Below are positions 47,801 through 59,800 of a stretch of DNA of 64,000 nt, piece after piece. Position numbers and translations under genes: made by a program. The number at the start of each line of letters is the position of its first letter. The first letter of the stretch is position 1. This DNA is from Aldrovandia affinis. Taxonomy: Eukaryota; Chordata; Actinopteri; Notacanthiformes; Halosauridae. The notes below the pieces were generated by a model. The model had not been told where the DNA came from, searched no databases, and saw only the letters and a list, made by a program, of their open reading frames with translations. The stretch is from positions 532,501-596,500 of the forward strand of contig JAINUG010000116.1 of NCBI GenBank assembly GCA_029706075.1, in the 5' to 3' direction.

Positions 47801-50800
47801 TTTCAAACCATGCGGTCCCTTGAGAAGAACAGAAGACTAGATGAGCTCCAATAGGAACACCTACATGTAAAAAATCCTACAACATTTCCAAGGCCACTGG
47901 AGAGCCTACCTGTTGTCCTATGTCACCATGGATACCAGGTTTTCCAAGTTCCCCATAATCGCCCTGTGGAGAGATAAAAAAAAATATATATATTTTGTCC
48001 CATTTTCTCTCAATTTGGTAGCCAATCCCCCCCCCTCGTATTGTGAGTTCGCTGCCGTAGCCGTGACCAGTAGTGACGAAAGCGAAGTATCGACAGGCCG
48101 TCGACCGTAACTGGGTACTACAGAGCCACTCCTGTGGCACTCCACGGCCAGAGCTGACTCTGGCATGGCCAGTGGGATTGAACCCCGGTTGCCGTGGCCA
48201 GCATCGAACGTTGTAACCACTGGATCACGCGGGAGGCCCGTGGAGAGATATTAATGGCAGTTCCTTTTTCATTGTTTAAATGTGAATCAATGGTACATAG
48301 TGTATATTTTATGAATGGTAAATCCTATTATACAGAGCTAAAGCTCACACAGTGTAGAGTTACACGCAAGTGGATTCTCCCTAGAATGATGTAATGGCAC
48401 ACTATACCTTAGGTCCACGAGATCCAGGTTTCCCCACAGGACCAGTTGTATTTCCTGGCATACCCTGTTAGGGAAAGAAAAAAGTTATCTCATGCCCTTT
48501 ACGACCAAGTCAAAACTGACACTAACATCAAATAAAATAAGTTTACCAGGGAGTACCCTTCCATAACCCCATTACTTACTTACTTGAGCCCATCGCCCCT
48601 AGGGGAGCGTAGGCCATTGATGATGGTCCTCCACTGAGCTCTGTTCTGGGCAGTGTTCTCCAGCTCTGACCAGGTATGACCACACGTCTTGGCATGTGCC
48701 TCCAGGTCCTGCCTCCAGGTGTTTTTGGGGCGACCCCTCTTCCCTTTTTCCTTCTGGGTTCCAGATCAGGGCTTGGCGAGTGGTGTTGATCTAGGGGGCT
48801 TTCAGAGGGTGTGACCGACCCAGTTCCACCTCTGCCTTCGGAGCTCTTCCTCCACTGGGACCGGTCCAGTTCCTCTCCACAGGTCCATATCGCTGACCCG
48901 GTCCCTCCAGCTCAGGTGTAGGATTCTCCGTAGGCAGTTATTGATAAATGTCTGTGGCTTCTTCGTGTCTGCGTTTGTCTCTCTCCAGGTCTCAGAGTCG
49001 TACAGAAGCACAGACTCGACCGTGGAGTCGATCAGTCGCAGCTTCGGTTTGGTCTTGAGCCCCAAACATTTCACAATGTGATGATTGCCGTTCTCGCCTT
49101 TTGGATTCTTGCTTTGATGTCCTCGTCTGTAGCCACCGTATTTATTTATTATACCTCCCAGGTAAGTGATTGACTCTACGTCTTTCAGTGGCTCCCCTCT
49201 GAGAGTGGTCGGGTCATCACATAACCCCACGATTGTACCTTATTTTCACCACTGGACACACAAGCCATACATTTGATAATAATAAAGACAAGACAAACTC
49301 ACCATTGATCCTTTCGGTCCTGAAGGGCCAGGTGGTCCAACTTTTCCCTGTGCTCCCTAAACCATAAAAAGACAGGATGAGTAAAAAAGTTTACAGGATA
49401 AGTCCAAACTGTCTCTTGGTGGCCCATTCATCTGGGAGTACTGCATAGATAAACAATCAATTCATTCTCATAGGTAAATGTAATCTTCCCATAGCTCAGT
49501 GGGTAGAGCATGGCACTGGCAATGCCAAGGTTGTGGGTTCGATCGCGCGTAAAAAACGAGGTTCTGACTCTCTGTGGTCATAAAAGATCCCATGGCGTTT
49601 CTCAAAAAGAGTAAGGTGTTAACCCAGTGTCCTGGCCAAATTCCCAACCCAGACAATATATATACAATTAATTCCCTCCCTCCTTGCCTCTCCACTGTGT
49701 ATCTGATGTGTAGTGAGTTTGTGCCCTATGGCTGCCGTCGCATTCACACAGGTGGGTGATGCACATTGGTGGTGGCTTGAGGTGAGTTGTAAAGTGCTAT
49801 CATTGTAAAGTGCTTTGGGTTCCTTGACAAGTGCTATATAAATCCAATGTTCAATTCAATTCAATTCAATCGATATGATTTCGTGTCCAGGCAAGCAAAT
49901 GGTGGATCTTAGACCTTCTATGACAGCATACTCACAATGAGTCCTGCTACACCTTTCTCTCCTCTGGCGTCATCTGGTCCGGGATTCCCCACAGGACCGT
50001 ACTTTCCGGCCAGGCCTGAGGTACCTCTGACACCCGGCGGGCCCTGCAGACAGACGACCAAATGGCCAGAGGTTTCAGCTCTCTGCCCGTCTGACCTATT
50101 GCTTACACTGATCTCTTGCGCGAACTATGATTGATCTTACCATGTATTAATGCACATCTTGTAAGTCGCTCTGGATAAGAGCGTCTGCTAAATGCTTAAA
50201 ATGTCAATGTAAAAATTTACTTGAATTAAGAAATAGTTCAGAGTACAACTTGATCATTCACGCATTCAGCGATTAAGGTGTGATAGAAGACCATCTTCCG
50301 GCAGATAGCTCAGACTCCAGTGTAGTGACTCACTTTCTCTCCAGGGGGTCCAGGGTTTCCTTTCTCCCCTGGGGCCCCAGTGTAACCCTGAAACCAGGCA
50401 GACAAGGGAACAATTAACACTGGCTTTCTCTGCCCATGAACAACACTAACATATTGAGGCCTTACAGTCAACATTTACCAAAGACTTATGAGTGTTCAAG
50501 CACAATAGAATAAATGCTCTTAAAAAATATGGTCACCCACTTCCTTCCCTGGTGGTCCCTTTGGTCCTTGAAGTCCCTGAGTGCCTGGCTCTCCCAGGAC
50601 CCCCTTCAGCCCTCTGCCAATAAGAGGTCCATTCCTTCCTTTATCACCCTATGGTTAAAAAAACAAACCCAATAAACACCATTTCCCACTGTGCACCTCT
50701 TCACAGTCCGATATACTTTAAATCAGGACTGCTGGAAGTTCTTTATGCAAGTAGATCAACATCCTAATACTGTCAATATGTGTTATTGACAAAGTGATCA

Positions 50801-53800
50801 ATTGATCAGTTAAACCGATACTCACATGTTGCCCCTTCTGCCCTGGTGGCCCCAAAGCCCCCCTTAATCCAGTTGGGCCCTAAAACACAGCAACACAAGT
50901 CCTTTGCTTTGCAATAATACGAATCCTCTTCTACATTTGCAAATGATAATGGTTACTTTTTAGATTTATTGTTAAGACTAAGTACCATTAGAATGGTACA
51001 CTATATCTGGAATTTTGACCAAAAGCTTATTGATTCTAATTAGAATTGGATCTAACACTGCAGACATTCAGAATTTGCACAAATTCATATCCAAAATGTT
51101 GCATATGACAGCTACTACTGAAATACTGTAATAAATAATCAATACATTATAATCAATCTACCTCCTCACCATCGACACCAGCAACTCCCTTCTCCCCTGC
51201 AAGTCCCTGGAGCCCCTGTGTGAAGATGCAAAGGAACGCAAAGATGCAAAAAAGGTAAATATGAGCAATACTCATTGTTAATAAGAACATAAGAATACAT
51301 CATGACGAGAACAGGCTGTTCGGCCCATCTAGGCTCGTCATGTCCTAATCTAAAGAGTATCTAGTACTGCATCTAGCCTGGACTTGAATAGCCCCCAAGT
51401 GTTTCTGCCTCTACTACCCGACCTGGCAAGCTGTTCCAGGCATTGACAACTCATAAATATGTCTCTCTGCAGTTGTGTCAATGCTAAGAGTAGAGGTTGG
51501 GGTTATTCGTTGGTTGTTTAAAGGAGAATTGTATAACAAAAGGGAATGGCACCTAAAGACCAATGATTACCTTTTCCCCTGTGTCTCCGGGTGGGCCTGG
51601 GGGTCCTCCAGTCCCATCTTTGCCCTAAAAAAGTGAAAAAAGGTACTTCAACTTCAGTATTCAACTCCCTCTCAGGATTAACCTAACCATCCAAGATGAG
51701 CCACTCACAGGCTAGCCTCACTTGTCAGGTTCATAACTATGAGTCTGACTAGTTTCTCACTTTGGTTTATACATTCTGGGGATGTGGGCCTCACAGGTGG
51801 TCTAGTGGTTACAACGTGACCAGGGTTCAATTTCACCGGCCGCGCCAGGGTCATCTCTGGCCGGGAGTGCCAGGGGCGGCAATTGGCTGTCCGCCCCAGG
51901 GAGGGGGGAGAGAAGCCGACAGGAAGTTCGCTGCGCACAGGAGTGGCTCTGTAGTACCGGAGTTATGGTCGACAGCCTGGCGAGTGCCATCTCGGAGGAG
52001 ACAATACTTTGCCTTTGTCACTACCGGTCTCAGGGCTACGGCAGCGAAATCACAATACGAGGGGGGGGATTGACATGAAAAATAGAGGGTGTAATTGGCT
52101 ACTAAACTGGGAGAAAACAAATTATTGAAAAAATTATAATAAATCCGGGGATGTACTTTGCTAATAAAAAATGAATAGAGAGGGTGTGTGAAATGATAAA
52201 CCGTTTAGGCCAACAAAAATCCATCCTCAGAAATCTGCGGCCACCAATCAGATTGCAGAAAGCCTAGGCCAGAAAAGTTAACAAATTATCCAGTCGACAC
52301 AACTCACAGGGTAACCTGGCACACCATGGGGCCCCAGTGGTCCTGCTGGCCCCGGGTCCCCTGCTGGCCCTTGCAGGCCTATCTGCCCCCATAGCCCTAT
52401 ATTACCCTGTATACCCTAGAATGAAAAACAATGTTAACAGCCCCTTCAAAAATACATTACGACAATGCCATACATACTCAAAGGAAATGTATGCAGTAGC
52501 GGTATGTCAATGCGGTTCTGTGTGGCTCAGTAGGTAGAGTGTGGTTCTGTGTGGCTCAGTAGGTAGAGCGTGGTTCTGTGTGGCTCAGTAGGTAGAGCGT
52601 GGTTCTGTGTGGCTCAGTAGGTAGAGCATGGTTCTGTGTGGCTCAGTAGGTAGAGCGTGGTTCTGTGTGGCTCAGTAGGTAGAGCATGGTTCTGTGTGGC
52701 TCAGTAGGTAGAGTGTGGTTCTGTGTGGCTCAGTAGGTAGAGCGTGGTTCTGTGTGGCTCAGTAGGTAGAGCACAGCGATTGCCAACACTTAGGTTGTGG
52801 GTTCAATTCCCACTGGGGCCACATATACTGAAAAACGTGTGCATTCACTACTGCAAGTCTCTTTCGATAAAAGCGTCTGATAAATGGCATATATTATATT
52901 ATAATTAGGGCTGGGACTTTAACGCGTTAATTTCGATTAATTAATTACAGAAAAAATAACGCGTTAAAAAATTTACGCATTTTAATCGCACTATATTTTT
53001 GCACTCCAGACACCACGGAACGTTTCTCAATGCTAAACATGTTGCAGCTAGCGTGAAGCCAGAGCTAACGCTGATCAGGCTAACGTTAGTCCTAGTACGA
53101 GCAAGCAGAGTCGCCAAACCACACTCGACCAGATGACGGGGTTCAGAGCCAAGATGAGTAAGACCACGTCTAACAAAGTAACCAACTCACTGGCTCACTG
53201 ATTGCCGTGGACTGTAGACCACTTTCGGTGGTCGAAGATAAGGGGCTAGAAAAGGTGCTACAGATTGCGTCGTCTGACACAATTTATGAACTGCCATGCA
53301 GAAAGACAATTTCGAAAAAATCCAGCAGCTTCTTCCAAAGGTCCTTTGCACTATCATATTCCTAAAATTGCTGCACTTTGTTAAAAATTGCACTGGTCTG
53401 TGTAGTAGCTAAAATAAACAAGATTTTGCTGCTTAAACTTATGTATATGTCTATTCATTGATTCACTCATATACCAAAATCCATTTGAATTGAAAAATGT
53501 TGCTTCTCGTGTCAAATATTGATATGCGATTAAAATGCGATTAATTTCGATTAATTAATTACAAAGCCTCTAATTAATTAGATTAATTTTTTTAATCGAG
53601 TCCCACCACTAATTATAATCAATGCATTGAAGAGCATCATCAGTTTTGTGAAGCATTTACAGAAATGTCTCAGGTAGGTGTCGTGACTACTATTCGAGTC
53701 ATCTTCTTACGGGAGGTCCACGGTACCCCTTGGGCCCCGGTAAGCCTTGCAGGCCCTGCAACAGCGAGAGAAGAGATGGCCATGAGTGCCTGGAGATTTG

Positions 53801-56800
53801 GCCGGAGATCATCTTGTAGGAGAAGAAATCCCTGCAAGACTTAACACTTACTGGACTTCCAGGAATCCCCTTCGGTCCCCCTGGCGCCCTCTCTCCCTGA
53901 ACCAAAGGATGTGTAAATTAACCATTAATATTAATGAAACATTATTTATTCAGGGTTTTTAGCCAAGCAATGAACATCACCATTTACTATGCAGTCATCA
54001 CGTATTCAAGACATATTTCCTTACGAATCACCCGTTCGTACATCAGTGTTAATCTTCGAGCTCGTAAATATTCTATGGCATGTGCCATGCAAATCCAGTG
54101 AGTACAGCTTTGCTGGAATTTCTTGAAGGAAGATCAAAGTCAAATGAAATATTCCAGTTCTCATTACAACTTTCATTACACATTGCCGATAATGCACCTC
54201 ACTATCTGACTGCTTGCTTGCTAATTATATTTCAGCAAACTTCTCACACATGACACATACAAGTCAAAACTGGTTTTGGTAATTGCAACAAACAAGAGAC
54301 ACGGGCGTAAATGATCCAGTACCTTTTGGCCAGGACTCCCGGGTGGACCGTTCAGACCAGTTTTACCTTTAATGCCCTGAGCAAATATACACATCAATAC
54401 ATTTAAGAAAAACAAAGAGAGAGATCACAATAACTACATACTGAGATAGTATTACAGAACAAGGGCTCAGACATCAAACATTTAATAAGCAATAATTTTG
54501 CTTATTCTGTGTGGCTCAGCAGGTAGAGCATGGCGTTGGCAACGCTTAGGTTGTGGGTTCAATTCCCTCTCAATTCCCACTGGAACCACATACATACAGA
54601 AAAATGTATGCATTCATTACTGTAAGTTGCTTTGGATAAAAGCATCTGCTAAATGGCATATATTATTATATAAATTTTGCTTGCTTCTGACAAAAAAACA
54701 TATGATATTTTTGCTTACAACAATTAATGGATGACAGTATGCAGTGCATGATGGGACAGACCACCAACACAAGGGATGAACTCCGTTGTAGCTTTGAGTA
54801 AACCATAATACAACTTTGAGCCTAAACTGGAGGTCCTCTGCAGACAGTGAAGGCCTCTGGACTCACCCTGATCCCTGGACTTCCTTTGACACCAGTAAAC
54901 CCCCTGCTACCAGGATCTCCCTGTTTAAAAATAGCCACATAATGGAGATCATGTTACACACAGATAGGTCTTTTGCACGATCTTGACAGAAAATCTGGAT
55001 TATGTTGCATCTGGATCAGAGGGATTTTACTCGGCTAATGCTAAAGACAATGGATAATGCTAACGCTAATTCAATGGAAATATCAACTCTGGATATCATG
55101 GAATCACAGCTCATAACTAAACTAACTTAGACTAGTTCTCCAGCCTGCAGGATTCATTCAGTAATTTGGCTGCAACTATTCAATATTTAAGTCTTGAAAT
55201 AGTTCCTTGAATATTTCAGGGTTCTAGGAAACTAAAGGGTAGCATAGATGAGAGAGAGGGGGGCGTTCTTCCTGCAACACTTGATCAGGTATTTAGTTCA
55301 TTAGTTGAATTTCAATCAATGTGATCAAAAACTACAACTCCATTTCAGCAAATCCCTATAATATGATTGCAGATATAGAATATACTCACACTATTCCCAA
55401 CAGGACCTTGAATTCCTGGACCTCCATTCTTCCCCATTTGCCCCTGAGAAATGTAAATGGAGCCACACGTCAGACATTGATTCCGTGGTCCTGGAAGATC
55501 ATTCCACCACCGAGGGGTCAGGACAGAGAAGAGGCGAGACCGCGAGGAGTGGGTGCCGGGCGCCCAGAGGGATGGGACAGTCAGTTTGCCAGAGGAGGCG
55601 GAGTGGAGAGGTCTGGCTGGGGCGTAGGGTGTGATGAGTGTCTGGAGGCAAGGGGGAGCAGTTCCTCTAGCCGCTTGGTAAGCCAGCACCAGTGATTTGA
55701 ATTTAACGAGATAAATAAAAGCATGAAATAAAAATTCGAAATATAGTACCTTTTGCCCCCGGGGTCCAAAATTCCCATCTAATCCTGGTTTACCCATAGG
55801 CCCCTATGGAAAAGGCAGATATGATTAATCAAATTCAGTATGCAATACCCCATTCAATTCATTACACCAATGAAAAGGCAGGATCTTACAGGACCACCAT
55901 ATATTCCATCCACTCCTCGATTCCCTGGCAGGCCTTGCAATCCCTAAAGGAAGAAACAAAATTCTCAAATTAACAAATGACAATGGAATAAAATGATTGT
56001 ACTGTGCTGAATGTAATCAATCGCAACAAATATAACTAAATAAAGATATATATGAGTCAAATATGAATGTATCAAGTTGCCAAATAATCTGATCCCTTAA
56101 TTATAACTTTCAGGAAGGTCCCGTACTGTGGGTTTGGCCACATAGGTCACACACCTTCAAACGATAATCTCTGGCTACACCCCGACATTCGTAATGCAGT
56201 CAATTAATCTGTACTTCATCACTATCCACTGCAGTAGATCATTTATACCTTCATCCGCACTTTTCCATAAACATAAACTTTTCCGTGGTTCTGTGTGTCT
56301 CAGTAGGTAGAGCGTGGTTCTGTGTGTCTCAGTAGGTAGAGCGTGGTTATGTGTGTCTCAGTAGGTAGAGCGTGGTTCTGTGTGGCTCAGTAGGTAGAGC
56401 GTGGTTCTGTGTGGCTCAGTAGGTAGAGCGTGGTTCTGTGTGTCTCAGTAGGTAGAGCGTGGTTCTGTGTGGCTCAGTAGGTAGAGCGTGGTTCTGTGTG
56501 TCTCAGTAGGTAGAGCATGGCATTGGCAACGCTTAGGTTGTGGGTTCAATTCCCACTGGAACCACATATACTGAAAAATGTATGCATTCACTACTGTAAG
56601 TCGCTTTGGATAAAAGCATCTGATAAATGGCATATACTATACTATACTACACACTAAGATAATTATAACAAATTAGAATACACACCTTGGGACCCTGCGA
56701 TCCAGTTACACCCAGAACGCCAGGTCTTCCCTATGAGATACAACCATAAAGTTTCAATCCAGCAATAACTATCTCCACACAGCATATTTAAGCTTCTGTA

Positions 56801-59800
56801 TTCAAGCCATTATCTGGAATCAATGTTATAAGCCCATAAAAACATAATCTTTTAAGGATATAAAATAACATTTAAAATCGAGAAGCATGCTGTTAAACTT
56901 AGAATATAGAAAAGTGTACTTTAAAAAATATAGGAAACATCAAGAAGAATGCTATGATATGATATGTTTCGCCATAAAAAAAAGTTGGTGCTTTCCCTTC
57001 TGGATTTTTTTTGGGGGTACTTTTGATATTGGGCCAATAATAGTTATTACTGAATAAAGTCTTATCACGATATCTTGTAATGAACATGGATGTAGTGCTG
57101 AGGACTTCTGGTTACTGGGAGAAATTGGTGCTTTACTCGATTGACACAAAACATGAGAAAGGGTAAAAAGAAATTAGGTATGAAACAGCCTATTCAATTA
57201 CAATGTTCTTTAAAAAAGGCTCCAGGGTGGCGCAACGGTAAAGGCACTCGCCCGGAGTGCAGGTTGCCCATTGCAGCTGGGATTCGAACCCGGCTGCACC
57301 AGTCCGGCTCTAGTTGGGAGTGCTGCTAGGGGGTGGCAATTGGCTGTCCGCCCCAGGGAGGGGGGAAGGAAGGCGGCATGAGCTCGCTGCATGCATAGAA
57401 AGCTTCTCTGGCTGTTTGGAATCACGGTCGGCGCTGAACATGCTCCGTCTCGGAGGAGTTTGCCATTCCTACCACTACCAGTACCAGAGGAGTGGCTAGT
57501 CCTGTAGCTGCAGATGGTGGACTTGTGGGGGGGGATAGTTGGATTAATAGAGGGTACAATTCTGTGGTTCTGTGTGGCTCAGTAGGTAGAGCATGGCGTT
57601 GGCAACGCTTAGGTTGTGGGTTCAATCCCCACTGGGACCACATATACTGAAAAATGTATGCACTGTAAGTCGCTTTGGATAAAAGCGTCCGCTAAATGGC
57701 ATGTATTATTATTATCCGCTAAATGGCATGTATTACAATTGGCCACCCAAATTGGGAGGAAGAAAAACATGGAAAAAAATCTGAAAAATTCATCCCTCAT
57801 TTTAAAGAAATGAAATGAACAAAAGTACATTTGAGATAAAATAAAAATGTGAAATACACAAGAACCTTAATACCGGGTTCTCCTTCAGGTCCTTGTTCTC
57901 CAAATTTCCCACTTTTCCCCTGTAAACAACAACACACAAAGTCGGGTGGTTAATCAATTGTCCTGTTAGGGAGGGCTAATTGTTATAAGATAGAGATATG
58001 TCCACTGCTGTTGTAACTTTTTATTATGTTTTATCTAAAGAACACAGAAGCAACCCCTCTGAAAACTGGAATTCTACCAGCTGAAAAATGCAACATTGCA
58101 CATATCACTACCTTCAAGAACTATGGAAGGAGAGACTGCTTATTGGTTTGCATTGATCATGCTGACCCAATGAATGGTCACTGGTTTGGTCATTGATAAA
58201 AAGGAAAACGCTCCTTCTATTACCAGAGGGCCTGGCAAACCAACGAATCCTCCCCGCCCAGCACGACCCTTTGTGGAAATAATACACACATATTTTACTG
58301 CATTGTTACACAATGATAAATGCTGTGATAAATGATTCAAATCAATATAAAGATGTGCAAATGCATAACATGAATACATTTAGTGCATTATGTTTATGTG
58401 CGTTCTCTGCATCAGCCTTAATAAGGACTAGGGATGTTAATTATTATTGATGATCGATGAATCGCTGTTAAGAATTTGAGCAATCAAGCATATCAAATTA
58501 ATGATTAGGTATCACTTTTTTTAAGAAGCATCCACTGTCGGACAGCCTTCATTTCAAAAGGAATATTGTTTTCGTCGTTAGGCCTACTGACTGTCCTTTC
58601 AGTAGGCCTAACCATTTTTAATTCTCTGTTTTATGCTGTTAAAATAGGCCCGTGTCTCAAAAGTTTGAATAAGTTAATAATAAAATACACATTTTGTATT
58701 CTCTGTCATACGCTACATTTTTTGTTCTTTTCGTCTTTTTTTAAAGATGAATCAATTAATTGTTTGTTAACGTGGGCAACGATCAATCAATGAAATGTCT
58801 TAATATTAGCATCCCTAATAAGGAATAAGAAAGTTATTCATTCAAGTTATGAATGAATAACTTCACAGTTGACAACAAAGTCATGGTAATATCTGCCGCT
58901 ACCTTCATGCCTCTCGGCCCGACAGGTCCTTGTACACCAGGGGGTCCTCTGGCCCCCTACAGAGCACAGTGATTTACAGGTCATGAGAGATTAACCACAG
59001 GAAGCAAGCAGTACTTCATATGGAAATCGAGGTATAGTATCAGATGATTGATATGGAGTAATTCATATTGTATGTTTCGGCGTATAAAACCTCAGTGCGG
59101 ATAAACTCACCTTCAGCCCATCTTTCCCTTGCTTTGCCATCTCCCCCATTATCCCGTCATGACCCTTTCAGAACAGAACAAGAACAGAAGCCAGTCCCAT
59201 AAGGACTGAATAAAACCACCATCTCCCAACGGATTCAAATCTGAGCTACTCATATTCAATCATAATTAATGTTCAAGTTTATCAGATTATGCACTTAAAC
59301 GCACCAATGTTCAGGTGATGGTTGTTTTTAGGTTGTTAGGTTGTTTAGGTTTTTTAAGGTTGTTTGTGAAGACTTTAGGTTTGACTGTAAGGGACAATGT
59401 GTACAGTGCACAACAGGACATGAATGAGGAGACCCCACTCACTCTGTGGCCTTGATATCCTGGCGGGCCTGGTGGGCCTATTTCACCCTGAAGGCCTGGC
59501 AATCCACTTCGGCCTTTGAATCCCTGATTCCCTGGAGGCCCAGGGAGTCCCTGTTCAACAGACCACAGTCTCTTTAAACCTGAACGTTGCAGGTTTGATC
59601 CCAGGTGGGGCACTGCTGTTGTAGCCTTCAGCAAGGTACTTAACCTGAATTGCTTCAGTAAAATATCCAGCTGTATAAATGGTTTGTGTGTAAAGAAATG
59701 TAAACTGTGTAAGTCGCTCTGGATAAGAGCATCTGCTAAATGCCTGTAATGTAATGTAATGTTGAACTAACTCTTTAACTGAATCTGCATTCTGCTCAGT

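Noticed and set aside
48802-49230. 142-codon frame as a host gene
   Set aside because: It is the C-terminus of a LINE reverse transcriptase, with frame breaks on both sides.
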